64,000 nt of DNA, taken from NCBI RefSeq assembly GCF_029767755.1, contig NZ_JARUQS010000002.1, positions 310,808 to 374,807 on the forward strand. Reading direction: 5' to 3'. The notes under the pieces are model-generated. The model was not told where the DNA came from, ran no database searches, and saw only the letters and a program-made list of their open reading frames with translations. This DNA comes from Thiomicrorhabdus sp. zzn3. Its GTDB lineage: Bacteria; Pseudomonadota; Gammaproteobacteria; Thiomicrospirales; Thiomicrospiraceae. Numbering within the stretch: the first letter of the stretch is position 1; the number at the start of each line of letters is the position of its first letter. A program made the position numbers and the translations under genes. Shown here piece by piece: positions 37,196 to 48,185 of the stretch.

Positions 37196-39436
37196 ATGAT
37201 TGTTCAGGTTGCCGTTTCCGGTCCGTTTAAAACAGCGTTAGATTATCGTGTGGCAGCAAATGATGCGGGAAGAGTCATCGTTGGCGGTCGAGTGCGTGTG
37301 CCTTTTAGAAACCGTGAAGCCATCGGTGTAGTGACCGCACTGTTAGAGCAGAGCGCTTATGAAGAAGGCAAGCTGAAAACAGTGATTGAAGTGATTGATG
37401 CCGAACCGCTTTTCACACGACAGCAACTGGCATTTTTAAATTGGGCAAGCGAGTATTACCATGAACCGATAGGCGAGGTGATTCAAGCCGCTTTACCTAA
37501 GAGGTTACGTATTGGCGATGCCCCTGATACGGTTCGAGAGTCCGTTTGGAGTCTAACGGAAAAAGGGCGTACCATAAGGGCTGAGGATCTGCCCAAAAAT
37601 GCCAAACGACAAATCGAACTGTTAGCGTTTTTTCAGACACATCCACGCGAACAGGATGCAAACCAACTCAACCAGTATTTACAAAACTGGCGGCCTACTC
37701 TTAAAAAGTTTGTGCAACAAGGTTGGCTAGCAGAGCGTGTCGGCCCTTGTTTTAGTAGATCAGTCCATGCATCAAAACCAGAGCATCAATTAAATCCCGA
37801 GCAACAGCGTGCCGTAGATGAGGTTGTCAGCAGCTTGTCCACATACCAGGCCTGTTTGCTCGAGGGTGTAACGGGAAGCGGTAAAACAGAAGTTTACTTA
37901 GGCATGATCGAAAGCGTGCTGAAACAAGGCAAGCAGGTGCTGGTGTTGGTGCCTGAGATCGGTTTGACGCCGCAGATGGTGCAACGCTTTACGGCGGCAT
38001 TACAGCAACCAGTGGCTACATTGCACTCGGGTCTCAATGACAGCGAAAGACTGTGCGCATGGAATTCTGTACGCAAAGGCGAGGTGAAGGTGCTGCTTGG
38101 AACACGTTCCGCCGTGTTTACCCCTTTTAAAAACTTGGGCCTATGCATCATTGATGAGGAGCATGATCTTTCCTTTAAGCAGCAGGAAGGATTCCGCTAT
38201 TCGGCACGGGATCTGTTAATCCGATTGGCTTACGAACAGCAAATACCGGTTGTGTTGGGTTCGGCGACACCGTCATTGGAAACGCTGCATAATGCACAAT
38301 TAGGCCGTTTTAAACACCTTAAACTGACAAGGCGTGCAGCCAATGCTGAGCTGCCCCAGCTCCGGTTATTAGACATTCGCGGCGAGAAGATTCAGGAGGG
38401 GGTGTCGACGCCATTGCAAAATGCAATGCGCCAACATTTACAAGAGGGTGGCCAGGTTTTACTGTTTTTAAATCGTCGTGGTTATGCTCCCGTCATGATG
38501 TGTCACCAGTGTGGCTGGCAAGCACAGTGTCCTAGTTGTGATGCCAATATGACGCTCCACTATTCCGGACGGCAGTATGGGCATTTACGCTGTCATCATT
38601 GTGGATATCAATGCGCCGCACCGGCGGTATGTCCAAGTTGTCAGAGCAATGAATTTGTGCAGGTCGGTCAGGGCACAGAACGTTTGGAGCAGATTATCCA
38701 AAGTTGGTTTGAAGACTATAAAGTGTTGCGTATCGATCGTGATACCACGCGCATAAAAGGACGAATGTCGGAGTTAACTGAACAGGCACGTAGTGGTGAG
38801 GCAGACATTCTGATCGGTACGCAAATGCTGGCCAAAGGGCATCATTTTCCTAATGTGACCCTGGTTGGCCTGTTGGATGTGGATCAAGGCTTGTTTGGCG
38901 CCGATTTCAGAGCCTCGGAAAGAATGGCGCAATTGATCCTGCAGGTGGCAGGGCGTGCCGGTAGAGGTGAAAAACGCGGCGAAGTGCTTGTTCAAACCCA
39001 TCACCCAGATCATCCGTTGTTAATCACTTTGGTTAAACACGGCTATGCGGCCTTTGCCGAAAAGGCCATTCAGGAGCGTAAAGTAGCTAACTTGCCGCCG
39101 TTCAGTTTTCAAATGTTATGTCGTGCGGAAGCGCATAATCCAGCAGATGCCATGAATTTTCTTAAAGTAATCAAAGCGCGGTTACAGCTTGCTGAACAGG
39201 TCATTGTCAAAGCTGGTGATGAGGCGTCGGCTCGACGCCCTGTGGAAATATGGGGGCCGGTTTCGGCGCCGATGGAACGCCGCCAGGGACGCTACCGTTA
39301 TCAACTGTTAATCCAGGCCAAGTTGCGCTCGCAACTGCACGAGCTTTGGGCGCAAATAGAAGAGGGAATAGCGGCCGATCCGTTGAGCCGCAAAGTGCGT
39401 TGGAGTCTGGATGTCGATCCGCAAGAGATGAATTAA
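37196..39436 (+). CDS. priA: primosomal protein N', replication restart helicase
   Basis: 3'-5' helicase that reloads DnaB at collapsed forks. 746 residues: an N-terminal 3'-end-binding domain, Walker A GVTGSGKTEVY, DEEH box IIDEEHDLSFKQ, the eight-cysteine double zinc region (CHQCGWQAQCPSCD and CHHCGYQC..CPSC) and helicase motifs GTQMLAKGHHFPNV and QVAGRAGRGEKRG. All catalytic motifs are intact. No clear ribosome-binding site precedes the ATG. It stands alone after the soxD terminator and is convergent with bioC (31 bp). Confidence 0.96.
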   Translation: MIVQVAVSGPFKTALDYRVAANDAGRVIVGGRVRVPFRNREAIGVVTALLEQSAYEEGKLKTVIEVIDAEPLFTRQQLAFLNWASEYYHEPIGEVIQAALPKRLRIGDAPDTVRESVWSLTEKGRTIRAEDLPKNAKRQIELLAFFQTHPREQDANQLNQYLQNWRPTLKKFVQQGWLAERVGPCFSRSVHASKPEHQLNPEQQRAVDEVVSSLSTYQACLLEGVTGSGKTEVYLGMIESVLKQGKQVLVLVPEIGLTPQMVQRFTAALQQPVATLHSGLNDSERLCAWNSVRKGEVKVLLGTRSAVFTPFKNLGLCIIDEEHDLSFKQQEGFRYSARDLLIRLAYEQQIPVVLGSATPSLETLHNAQLGRFKHLKLTRRAANAELPQLRLLDIRGEKIQEGVSTPLQNAMRQHLQEGGQVLLFLNRRGYAPVMMCHQCGWQAQCPSCDANMTLHYSGRQYGHLRCHHCGYQCAAPAVCPSCQSNEFVQVGQGTERLEQIIQSWFEDYKVLRIDRDTTRIKGRMSELTEQARSGEADILIGTQMLAKGHHFPNVTLVGLLDVDQGLFGADFRASERMAQLILQVAGRAGRGEKRGEVLVQTHHPDHPLLITLVKHGYAAFAEKAIQERKVANLPPFSFQMLCRAEAHNPADAMNFLKVIKARLQLAEQVIVKAGDEASARRPVEIWGPVSAPMERRQGRYRYQLLIQAKLRSQLHELWAQIEEGIAADPLSRKVRWSLDVDPQEMN

Positions 39437-39467
39437 ACGTGAATGTGAGCAGAGGCCTGGCGCTGGG

Positions 39468-40397
39468 TTATTTTTTAGCCGTCTGGCGGGCAAATTCATC
39501 CAGACTGATTTCCACCAGGCCATCTCGATTGCGTTCCGGTCCTTTAAAGACCTCCTGGGCAGCCCAAGCATGGCCGTGCACGACTTCATAGGTCGCAGGG
39601 ATTTTGCCGTCGGGTTGTGCTAATGCTTCATATGCTTGCAGCATTCGCTGGAACTTGTGTTTCCCCATCAAGCCACGTTCACGGTTCAATGACGCGTTGG
39701 TAGCGCCAATGGCTTTTAAATCCTTAAGCACGCCCATAGGACGGTCATACGTCAGGGTGAAGTGTTCAACGTCCATGACCGGTTGGCCAAAACCATTACG
39801 AATCAAAGCATCGCCAATATCATGCATGTCGACAAAATGATTCACATGCATCTGCTCAGGATCCGCAACCGACCAGGCCTGCTTCAATTCCTTAAGCGTA
39901 TCCGGGCCAAAGGTGGTAAACATAATCAGGCCTTCTGGTTTTAATACCCGGCGAAATTCCTGAAACACGCGATCTAAATCGTCACACCATTGCAACATCA
40001 GATTGCTCACCAGTAGGTCAATGCTTTGATCCGCCAGCGGTAAAGCATAGGCATCCGCATTGATTAAAGAGACACGCTTCTTTTGGGTGAAAGGAAACCA
40101 GCTTCGTGGTGGTTGCAGGCGCTGCCAGGCCTGCTGCAGCATGGCCGTGGAAAGATCAATGGCAAAATGCTGCGCTTTGGGATAACGCCGCATGACCTTT
40201 TCAGTTAAGAGTCCGGTGCCTGCGCCGATGTCTGCTACTGTCAATGGCATCAGCGTAGTTAATTCAAGACGCTCATCCACCCGTGCCGCTACCGTTTTTT
40301 GCAGGATGGCGGCCTCGTCGTAATTGGGCGCGGCATGACTGAAATGTTGGCGAATGTGCGCGCGGTTAACCGGTGGTGAGGAGTGTTTATTGGACAT
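39468..40397 (-). CDS. bioC: malonyl-ACP O-methyltransferase
   Basis: SAM-dependent methyltransferase that starts the pimeloyl moiety by methylating malonyl-ACP. About 309 residues. The N-terminal HFSHAAPNYDEAAILQ, SAM motif VADIGAGTGLLTEKV, DLLVSNLMLQWCDD and the GPDTLKELKQAW stretch are characteristic. It follows bioH on the same strand with a 9-bp gap. Two CAGGCCTG octamers lie within it. The biotin genes continue with bioF and bioB further right on the same strand. Confidence 0.93.
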   Translation of the reverse strand: MSNKHSSPPVNRAHIRQHFSHAAPNYDEAAILQKTVAARVDERLELTTLMPLTVADIGAGTGLLTEKVMRRYPKAQHFAIDLSTAMLQQAWQRLQPPRSWFPFTQKKRVSLINADAYALPLADQSIDLLVSNLMLQWCDDLDRVFQEFRRVLKPEGLIMFTTFGPDTLKELKQAWSVADPEQMHVNHFVDMHDIGDALIRNGFGQPVMDVEHFTLTYDRPMGVLKDLKAIGATNASLNRERGLMGKHKFQRMLQAYEALAQPDGKIPATYEVVHGHAWAAQEVFKGPERNRDGLVEISLDEFARQTAKK

Positions 40398-40406
40398 GGT
40401 GTCGTT

Positions 40407-41204
40407 TTATACAGTTGTTGAGTGTGAGTGTTTTTGCAAAAAAGCCCTTAGGGCCTGTGCTGTTTCCTGCGGGTGCGAATAGAATGGCATGTGCGCCGCT
40501 CCCTGGATCAGGCTGATTTCAGCATTGGGCTGTATTGTACAGAATTCGGAGACAAACGCTTGAGGAATCAAAGGATCGTTTTCCCCGAGGAGCCATAGAA
40601 CAGGGGTTTCGAGTTGCTGCAATAGATCTCGGTTGTCCATGTCTTTGAGCAATTGCAGGCCTTGAGCCAGACTGCGCGGGTGCGGTATTTTGCGTGTTTT
40701 CATCTGAGTCATAAACAGCTTAATCAGTTGACGTGCGCCGTCGGATCCCTGAATCTGGAGTTTCCAGAAGTGTTGCAGGGTAGCGAGTGTATCCCTGCTT
40801 AGAGCCTGGATAAAATCATTCATCAATTCCGGACTCACGGCCCATTTCCAACCCTCGGTTTGAATGAAGCGCGGGGTAGAGGCGAGATTCGTCAAGCTTA
40901 AAATCTGCTGGGGATTGCGTGCGGTCAGTTGTTGGGAGAGCAGACCGCCCAGTGACCAGCCTACCAAATGAGTTGATTTTGGCAGGGCAGCTTGCAGTGC
41001 TTCTAGCCAGGCCTGTTGAATTTGGTCCGAGTTGGGTAGTGCGGGACTGTCACCGCAGCCGGGCAGTTCAATCAGATGCACGCAGTAATCATCGGAAAAA
41101 TAGTTGAGAATCCACTCTTTCCAGATACTGTTTTGAGCTCCCCAACCATGAATAAAGGTCAGATTAGGGCCTTTTCCAAATTGTTCGCGGTTGAGTGTGA
41201 CCAT
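40407..41204 (-). CDS. bioH: pimeloyl-ACP methyl ester carboxylesterase
   Basis: Alpha/beta hydrolase that removes the methyl group added by BioC once the pimeloyl chain is complete. 265 residues with HGWGAQNSIW (oxyanion loop), nucleophile GWSLGGLLS, acid GENDPLIP and base GAAHMPF. It overlaps no neighbour and precedes bioC on the same strand. A CAGGCCTG copy with a complete TTGAATTT flank lies inside it. It is divergent from the cold-shock gene. Confidence 0.93.
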   Translation of the reverse strand: MVTLNREQFGKGPNLTFIHGWGAQNSIWKEWILNYFSDDYCVHLIELPGCGDSPALPNSDQIQQAWLEALQAALPKSTHLVGWSLGGLLSQQLTARNPQQILSLTNLASTPRFIQTEGWKWAVSPELMNDFIQALSRDTLATLQHFWKLQIQGSDGARQLIKLFMTQMKTRKIPHPRSLAQGLQLLKDMDNRDLLQQLETPVLWLLGENDPLIPQAFVSEFCTIQPNAEISLIQGAAHMPFYSHPQETAQALRAFLQKHSHSTTV

Positions 41205-41279
41205 GGCGGCTCCATCATCGGCTGACTGAATCGGTGATTTTTATTAAGGGTTTGTATTGTATAGCTTTTAAGGCCCAAT

Positions 41280-41297
41280 GGCCTATAAATATAGGCC
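41280..41297. repeat. 18-bp AT-centred palindrome upstream of the cold-shock gene
   Basis: GGCCTATAAATATAGGCC is a perfect palindrome in the bioH-csp divergent region, with nearby partial copies AAGGCC and ATAGCC. It may be an operator or RNA hairpin in a long cold-shock leader. Confidence 0.4.
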
Positions 41298-41464
41298 TTT
41301 CTGCATGTATAGCCTATTCGATGTCATAAAACTTTCATTGGAATTTCAAAGTTTTAACTATCTTTTAATACCAACCCCTGTTACTATGCAAAGTGTCACA
41401 CCACTTTTTCAAGATTCTTTTGGAGAAGCGGAGGGTGTGATGATTGTTTAATTTGAGGTTTATC

Positions 41465-41674
41465 ATGTCAGATGCAGTAACAGGTACCGTTAAATGGTTT
41501 AACGACGAAAAAGGATTCGGATTTTTGGCGCAAGAAAACGGGCCAGATGTTTTTGTTCATTTTCGTGCGATTAATGGTACAGGACGCCGAACTCTAGTAG
41601 AAGGGCAAGCGGTTTCGTTTGAAATCGTGGAAGGTGAAAAAGGCTTGCAAGCGGCAAACGTCGAAAGACTGTAA
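41465..41674 (+). CDS. CspA-family cold-shock protein
   Basis: 69-residue OB-fold nucleic-acid chaperone. RNP1 (KGFGFLAQ) and RNP2 (DVFVHF) motifs are complete, as is [13 protein letters not shown] at 41465 with GAGG 7 nt upstream is chosen; an in-frame TTG 21 nt earlier is not needed. The ~260-bp region before it fits the long leaders of such genes. It lies on the plus strand, splitting the minus-strand biotin genes. Confidence 0.93.
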   Translation: MSDAVTGTVKWFNDEKGFGFLAQENGPDVFVHFRAINGTGRRTLVEGQAVSFEIVEGEKGLQAANVERL

Positions 41675-41765
41675 CGCTTAATAAGTCAAAGTGGCCTTAG
41701 TTGTTATGGCAAAGCGCTGGTAAGCGCATCTGATGTTATAAACCGCTGACGCCGCGAACACTTTT

Positions 41766-41793
41766 AAAAAAGCAGGAATTTTCCTGCTTTTTT
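41766..41793. terminator. Bidirectional terminator between csp and the DUF748 gene
   Basis: AAAAGCAGGAA and TTCCTGCTTTT pair perfectly around TT, flanked by A and T runs, between convergent genes. Confidence 0.88.
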
Positions 41794-41822
41794 TATGTCT
41801 TCAATTTGTCGTCCTCAAGGCG

Positions 41823-44822
41823 TTAGATACCCAGCGCCACTTTCGGAGCACTGCGGGCTTCTTGGCTTAGGCGTGGCTGGCACAGGATGACCTGGCCGGT
41901 TTTGACGCCCTGATCGAGCAGGTAGCGTTTAATCGCCACCGCACGTGCATCGGCCAGTTGCAGTAGTTGTTCATCCGCCACAGTCGGCAGTTGCGCTTGA
42001 CCGTCTTTTTGCGACGTTTTGTTTTTGTCTTGCGAAGCCGATTGACTCTGTACTCCGAGCAGGGCGAGTCGATCTACCTGGTTTGCGGCGCCGCACACTT
42101 TAATCTGCACGCCTTTGCGTTCTTGAAGCATGGTAGCGACTTTACCAAGGTACTGTGTCATTTTACTGTTGAGTACCGTTTTCCCTGCAGCAAACTCCAC
42201 GCTCTGCAACTGGATGGCACCGGCCTGTTGTGTTAGGAAATCCCCTGCTAAAGCGATGGCACCGAAAGGTTGCAGCGCCAATAGCAGATAGGTTTTAGTG
42301 GCTTTTTGCATGGCGCCTGCCAGGGCCTTGTTAATCACATCATCGAGACGGAAATCGGGATTGCTGATGTCTCCTTTGATCGGCAGTTTAAGTTTGATAT
42401 TGTCTTGCTTGTCACGCAGTAACGACAGGGCCGCATCAATTGGCATCGATAAGCCCTGTTCAAATTGCTGGCTCTTGTCTTTATTGGCTGCTTTGAGTTT
42501 CAGCTTGTTTAAAAGCAAGTCATTTTCGGCATCAATCTGGTTGCGGTCCAAATCGGTTTTGAGATTGGCGGACAGTTGGCCGCTGTCAATTTCATAGCCG
42601 ATAAACTGCGCGCTCAGCGGACTGAAATCGACCAGATTCAAACCTTCAATCTGGGTTGAAAGATGCGCTGTCAATTCAGGATTAAGCGGCTGAACCGTAC
42701 CCTCACTGTGGATTTTCGAGAATTCATCCGCCACCAAGTGAATTTCATAGGGGGTATCCGCATCCGGTTTGCGGCTGTTAAGCGAGCCGAATTTCAACGT
42801 TTTCAGCTCCAGGTTTTTCTGGATCGGCTGGGTAAAACGTTCGCTGTTAATGCGAATTTGGTGAGGTTGGGTTAAGGTGATGCTGTTGACGCTGAATGTG
42901 AGCGCAGCCGCAGCCTGTTCCTGAGAAGGCGTTGTAGTGTCTGCTGGTTGCTCCGTTGAATTGGTTTCGGGTGCAGAGGGCTCGTTGGCCGCAGGCTCAC
43001 TGGTCTGTAAATTGGCGAGCAGGTTTTCGAGTTGGACAATTTTGCCCTCTTGATTCACGGTGAGAGAGGTCTCTCCTTGAGCCAATTTGAGGTTGCCGAT
43101 TTTGAATTCATTGAGGTTTCTGAGCGCGGCTTGGTCGAGCGAAACATGGCCCAGTTCGATAAAAGGGGCTTTGGTTTGTGAAGCCAGGCGAATCTGATTA
43201 AGCGACAATTGATTTAAGTTTGCCTGCAGGCAATCTGCCGCCTGTTTGACGTTTAATTGCTTGATCTTCAATGTGTTTAGAGAGGCCAGCTCCATTTGTT
43301 TTTCGTGGTTGCTTGTGGTCAGCCCCTGCATACCTATGGCCCCTTGGAGCTCGACCGCAAGTGTCGTTTGTTGGTCAAGCGACAGCGAACCGTTCCACTC
43401 CAGTTCGTTGAGTGCCACCTGGAAAGGCGGTTGCAATAAGTTCAGATTCTGTACTTTTAACAGGCCGTTTTGCGTCAGCTTGAGACTGCCTGCATCCAAT
43501 GTCAGATTCAGATCCACGTTATTAGTGATATTCTGTGTCAATTGCAGACCGTTGGCCTGATCGTTGAGTTGCGCTTGTTCTGCGCTAAGCCTCCCCTTCG
43601 CTTGAAGGGTGTGTGCAGACGTTTCGTCAGAAAGGTAATGTAAGGCTCCTTGCCAGGTTACTTTGTTGGCCTGACTGGAGAGAGAGGCCAGTTCAAAATG
43701 AGGCGCTATCAGGGTGATGGTGCCCTGTTGCTGCACTTCGGTGGTTTGCGGGGAGAGAGCAGCCTCTAGTTTGAGCGCGGCTTGCAGGGAGTGATGCAGG
43801 CTTAGGGACTGTTGTGTATCTTGTAGCGCAAACTGTTTCAGATCCAACTGACCTTCCAGTTTTACACTGGCGCTATCCGCTTGGGATTTAAGTTGCTCAA
43901 AGCGTAGACTGCCAGACCAGCGAATGCTATCACCGTCTATCTGATAAGGCGGCAAGCTCAGCTGGGTTTGTTTGAGCGTAAATTCGCCCTGCTGATCAAT
44001 GGTGAGGCCCGCTTCGTTCAGTTCGGCGGTAAAGGTGACGTCAGCCGAAAGCTGCCCTTTAAGTTTCAGCTCAGGGTTCTGTGAGGCATCGTTAAGGTAA
44101 GGCAGTTCATCCAGTTCCAAATCCTGAAAGCGCACCGTACCAATGATTTTGGGGGCAACGGAGAACAGCTGCAGGCGAAAATGCGAATTCACTAAGGCTT
44201 GGTTTAGATGACTGTTAAGAATCAAACGACCGGAGCCGGCATCCCACATATAGAGGTCGTTTAACGTCAATTTTTCAATACGGTAGGTGGTTTCGTCAAT
44301 GGCTTGACCGGGGCGCAATAGGCGCAGCGTCAGATTGGAAAAATTCAGTGCTTGAATGCCTGCCGTCCAAGTCGTGCCATCGCTTTCTTCGGTTTCAGCT
44401 GATTGTCCCAGAGGGAAAAACAGCCCGGCTATGACCAGAGAGCGCGGGTCGTTCTGCTGAATATCCACGGAGGCATTGGTCAGAGTCACGTTTTGCAGCA
44501 GCAGGCGCTTTTTCACCAGATTAAGCCAGCCCAGATCGGCTTGGGCTTGCTGAATCCTTAAAACGGGAGAGGCGGTTGTGGTTGTATCTGCTGAAGGCGA
44601 ATAGATTTCGAGTCCGTCGATTTGCAGCCGGCCGCGAAACGGATTGAAATCCACATTGGCAATCGAAACCTGGCCAGCGCCCTGTTGTTGCAGGGCTTTT
44701 TCAATGCCGAATTGGATGGCAAACGGCAGCAAAAGTACGATAAGCGCGGCCATCGCCAGTAGGCTTGCGCTCCATTTGAACAGCTTGGAGAAAAAGAACG
44801 GGGTGAAAAAGCGTCTTTCCAT
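41823..44822 (-). CDS. large DUF748/AsmA-like envelope protein
   Basis: 999 residues. An N-terminal membrane anchor (~17-40) is followed by a long beta-rich region of repeated GQLSADVTF/KGRLSAEQ-type strands as in AsmA/YhdP-like bridge proteins. A Pro/Thr/Glu-rich linker lies near 590-620. The DUF748-type core IEGLNLVDFSPLSAQFIGYEIDSGQL and DDVINKALAGAMQKA follow. The C-terminus (ADARAVAIKRYLLDQGVKTGQV) resembles an OmpA-like peptidoglycan-binding end. Such proteins span the periplasm and may carry lipid between membranes. No specific role is known. It separates bioF from bioH-bioC. Confidence 0.8.
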   Translation of the reverse strand: MERRFFTPFFFSKLFKWSASLLAMAALIVLLLPFAIQFGIEKALQQQGAGQVSIANVDFNPFRGRLQIDGLEIYSPSADTTTTASPVLRIQQAQADLGWLNLVKKRLLLQNVTLTNASVDIQQNDPRSLVIAGLFFPLGQSAETEESDGTTWTAGIQALNFSNLTLRLLRPGQAIDETTYRIEKLTLNDLYMWDAGSGRLILNSHLNQALVNSHFRLQLFSVAPKIIGTVRFQDLELDELPYLNDASQNPELKLKGQLSADVTFTAELNEAGLTIDQQGEFTLKQTQLSLPPYQIDGDSIRWSGSLRFEQLKSQADSASVKLEGQLDLKQFALQDTQQSLSLHHSLQAALKLEAALSPQTTEVQQQGTITLIAPHFELASLSSQANKVTWQGALHYLSDETSAHTLQAKGRLSAEQAQLNDQANGLQLTQNITNNVDLNLTLDAGSLKLTQNGLLKVQNLNLLQPPFQVALNELEWNGSLSLDQQTTLAVELQGAIGMQGLTTSNHEKQMELASLNTLKIKQLNVKQAADCLQANLNQLSLNQIRLASQTKAPFIELGHVSLDQAALRNLNEFKIGNLKLAQGETSLTVNQEGKIVQLENLLANLQTSEPAANEPSAPETNSTEQPADTTTPSQEQAAAALTFSVNSITLTQPHQIRINSERFTQPIQKNLELKTLKFGSLNSRKPDADTPYEIHLVADEFSKIHSEGTVQPLNPELTAHLSTQIEGLNLVDFSPLSAQFIGYEIDSGQLSANLKTDLDRNQIDAENDLLLNKLKLKAANKDKSQQFEQGLSMPIDAALSLLRDKQDNIKLKLPIKGDISNPDFRLDDVINKALAGAMQKATKTYLLLALQPFGAIALAGDFLTQQAGAIQLQSVEFAAGKTVLNSKMTQYLGKVATMLQERKGVQIKVCGAANQVDRLALLGVQSQSASQDKNKTSQKDGQAQLPTVADEQLLQLADARAVAIKRYLLDQGVKTGQVILCQPRLSQEARSAPKVALGI

Positions 44823-44860
44823 AGTATGGCCTCATTTTCTCCATTGAAGCGTCGGTCTTC

Positions 44861-46063
<1,203 letters not shown>

Positions 46064-46101
46064 AAATGCGACACCAAACGTCAGAGGGTCAGTTCAAAGT
46101 A

Positions 46102-46138
46102 AACAGGCCTGGTCTTTTTACTTTTCACCAGGCCTGTT
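46102..46138. repeat. Inverted pair of the CAGGCCTG element between bioB and bioF
   Basis: AACAGGCCTGGT and ACCAGGCCTGTT form a 12-bp perfect stem around a T-rich 13-nt loop. Each arm is itself a copy of the octamer palindrome. The right-hand copy continues TTCAGTTT. Confidence 0.8.
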
Positions 46139-46177
46139 CAGTTTTGCGGTTTATCAAGTTCAAACCGTTTAATGGGA

Positions 46178-47209
46178 TCAAGCCGCGGAATCGGACGACG
46201 CGGTTTTTTCCGTTTTGTCGCCGCATTCCGCGTGCGCCTTGTGATGGGCCTGCATCTGAATACCCAGTTTTTTGAACAGTTGCAGATCGTGATCCGATTC
46301 CGGGTTTTCGGTCGTCAGCAGCTTGTCACCGTAGAAAATCGAGTTAGCACCGGCCAGAAAGCACAAGGCCTGCGCTTCGTCCGGCAGTTCCATGCGACCG
46401 GCTGACAGACGAACGTAGGTTTTTGGCATCAGAATGCGTGCCGTCGCGATGACGCGGATAAATTCAAACGAATCGGTTTTGCCGCGCATCTCCGCCAGTG
46501 GCGTCCCCTCAATCGGCACCAGCAGATTCACCGGCACGCTGTCTGGGTGATGCGCCATATTGGCAAAAGTTTTCAGCAGTTCGGCGCGGTCGGCGTGCTC
46601 TTCACCCATGCCGATAATGCCGCCGGAACAGACATTAATGCCGGCCTTCTGCACCTTGTCGATGGTGTCCAGACGGTCTTGGAAAGTCCGCGTAGTAATG
46701 ACTTGCGGATAGTAAGCTTCGGAAGTATCCAGATTATGGTTATAGTAGTCGAGCCCGGCGTCCTTGAGCATCTGCACCTGTTCGTCATCCAGCATACCCA
46801 GAGTCAGACAAGTTTCCATGCCCAGATTTTTTACCACCTTAACCATTTCCAATACGGTTGGAAAATCCTTTTTGTTCGGGTTGCGCCACGCTGCGCCCAT
46901 GCAAAGACGCGTCGCGCCTTTTTCTTTGGCGGCCATGGCCTGGTCCAGCACTTCCTGTACCGCCATCATTTTCTCTTTTTCCAGACCGGTATCGTAGCGG
47001 GAGCTTTGTGAGCAGTAGGAGCAATCTTCAGCACAGCCGCCGGTTTTGATGTTGATCAGCGTACTGGTCTGAATCTCGTTAGGGTTGAAGTGCTGGCGAT
47101 GGACGGTCTGCGCTTGAAAGATCAGGTCGTTAAAAGGCTGATCCATAATCGCGCGGATCTCTTCCAGAGTCCAGTCGTGTCGAATTTGTCCAAGGGTTTC
47201 TGCTGTCAT
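46178..47209 (-). CDS. bioB: biotin synthase
   Basis: Radical-SAM enzyme that inserts sulfur into dethiobiotin. About 343 residues. The 4Fe-4S motif CxxxCxxC is CAEDCSYC, and [20 protein letters not shown] and the RLSAGR Arg site of the second cluster are present. I chose the ATG at 47209 because GGAAGCG lies 6 nt before it. The longer in-frame start 45 nt upstream has no such site. First gene of the minus-strand biotin genes here. Confidence 0.96.
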   Translation of the reverse strand: MTAETLGQIRHDWTLEEIRAIMDQPFNDLIFQAQTVHRQHFNPNEIQTSTLINIKTGGCAEDCSYCSQSSRYDTGLEKEKMMAVQEVLDQAMAAKEKGATRLCMGAAWRNPNKKDFPTVLEMVKVVKNLGMETCLTLGMLDDEQVQMLKDAGLDYYNHNLDTSEAYYPQVITTRTFQDRLDTIDKVQKAGINVCSGGIIGMGEEHADRAELLKTFANMAHHPDSVPVNLLVPIEGTPLAEMRGKTDSFEFIRVIATARILMPKTYVRLSAGRMELPDEAQALCFLAGANSIFYGDKLLTTENPESDHDLQLFKKLGIQMQAHHKAHAECGDKTEKTASSDSAA

Positions 47210-47389
47210 TGTTCGCTTCCGGTCGCTTGTGAACAGGCGGGATTTAAAAGCCAATCTGACTCGGTCTTAAAACCGTAACCTGTTTTAATGGTTGATCAGG
47301 TTATTATAGCCTATAAGAACGGATAAGCGATAAGTGCTCTTTAGCATGGGTTACGGGGTTGATTATGGTAATCCTTATTGGGGGTGAAT

Positions 47390-48076
47390 ATGCACTGGCT
47401 GGAGAAATGGTTATTGCCGTCACGCTGTGTGATCCGCGATAAACCGAGCGAACAATTGGACCTGTCGTCAGAACTGGTGGCGTCCTGGCCGGTTCCAGAA
47501 TCCGTTTGTCCATGCTGCTGTGAACCGTGTAGCGAAGCATCCGCAGGAAGTGTGTGCGGAACGTGCTTGCTGAATCCGCCGGCGTTTGACCGGACTCAGG
47601 TAGGCTTCTATTTTGATGCCGAGTTGGTGGCGCTATTGCATGCCTTCAAATATGGCCATCAGATGGCCTATGGGCGCATCTTGGCCGACTTATTAAGTTC
47701 CAGGCTGGAGGCTTCGAATATCGACGCTTTGGTGGCGGTGCCTATTCATCCTTTGCGTCGTCGTGAAAGAGGTTTTAATCAGGCGGAACAGATTGCGATG
47801 CCTTTGGCAAAAGCGTTGCGGATTCCGTTGATTCGCGGAGCCGTTAAGCGCGTTAAGAATACGCCGTCACAAACGCATTTGAATAAAGCTCAACGCCAAC
47901 GCAACCTTAAACGGGCCTTTGCGGTGGAGGCCGAGCGGTTTTCCGGGGTTCGGCGTATTGCATTGATTGACGATGTGATTACCACGGGGGCGACCATGCA
48001 GCAATTGGCGCAAGCGATTAAAGCGGACACTGGGATTGATTACGTAGAGTCGTGGGCAGTGGCGAAAACAAAATGA
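47390..48076 (+). CDS. comF: ComF family amidophosphoribosyltransferase-like protein
   Basis: About 228 residues. A probable zinc ribbon (CPCCCEPC..CGTC) at ~45-70 precedes a phosphoribosyltransferase domain with the PRPP loop IALIDDVITTGATM, the FKYGHQ helix and the PIHPLRRRERGFNQAE block. ComF proteins are needed for natural transformation in several gammaproteobacteria. The start at 47390 (ATG with GGGGGTG upstream) is preferred over TTG at 47378. It is divergent from bioB. Confidence 0.88.
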   Translation: MHWLEKWLLPSRCVIRDKPSEQLDLSSELVASWPVPESVCPCCCEPCSEASAGSVCGTCLLNPPAFDRTQVGFYFDAELVALLHAFKYGHQMAYGRILADLLSSRLEASNIDALVAVPIHPLRRRERGFNQAEQIAMPLAKALRIPLIRGAVKRVKNTPSQTHLNKAQRQRNLKRAFAVEAERFSGVRRIALIDDVITTGATMQQLAQAIKADTGIDYVESWAVAKTK

Positions 48077-48185
48077 TACAATCGATTGGCCTTGCGAGTA
48101 CTTGGTCAGTGAAGAGCAAACCAAGGCTCAGACCGCAATCGCGCTTTGCCGTTATTTAATCTTTGGGTGTTTACAGGATAGATTT

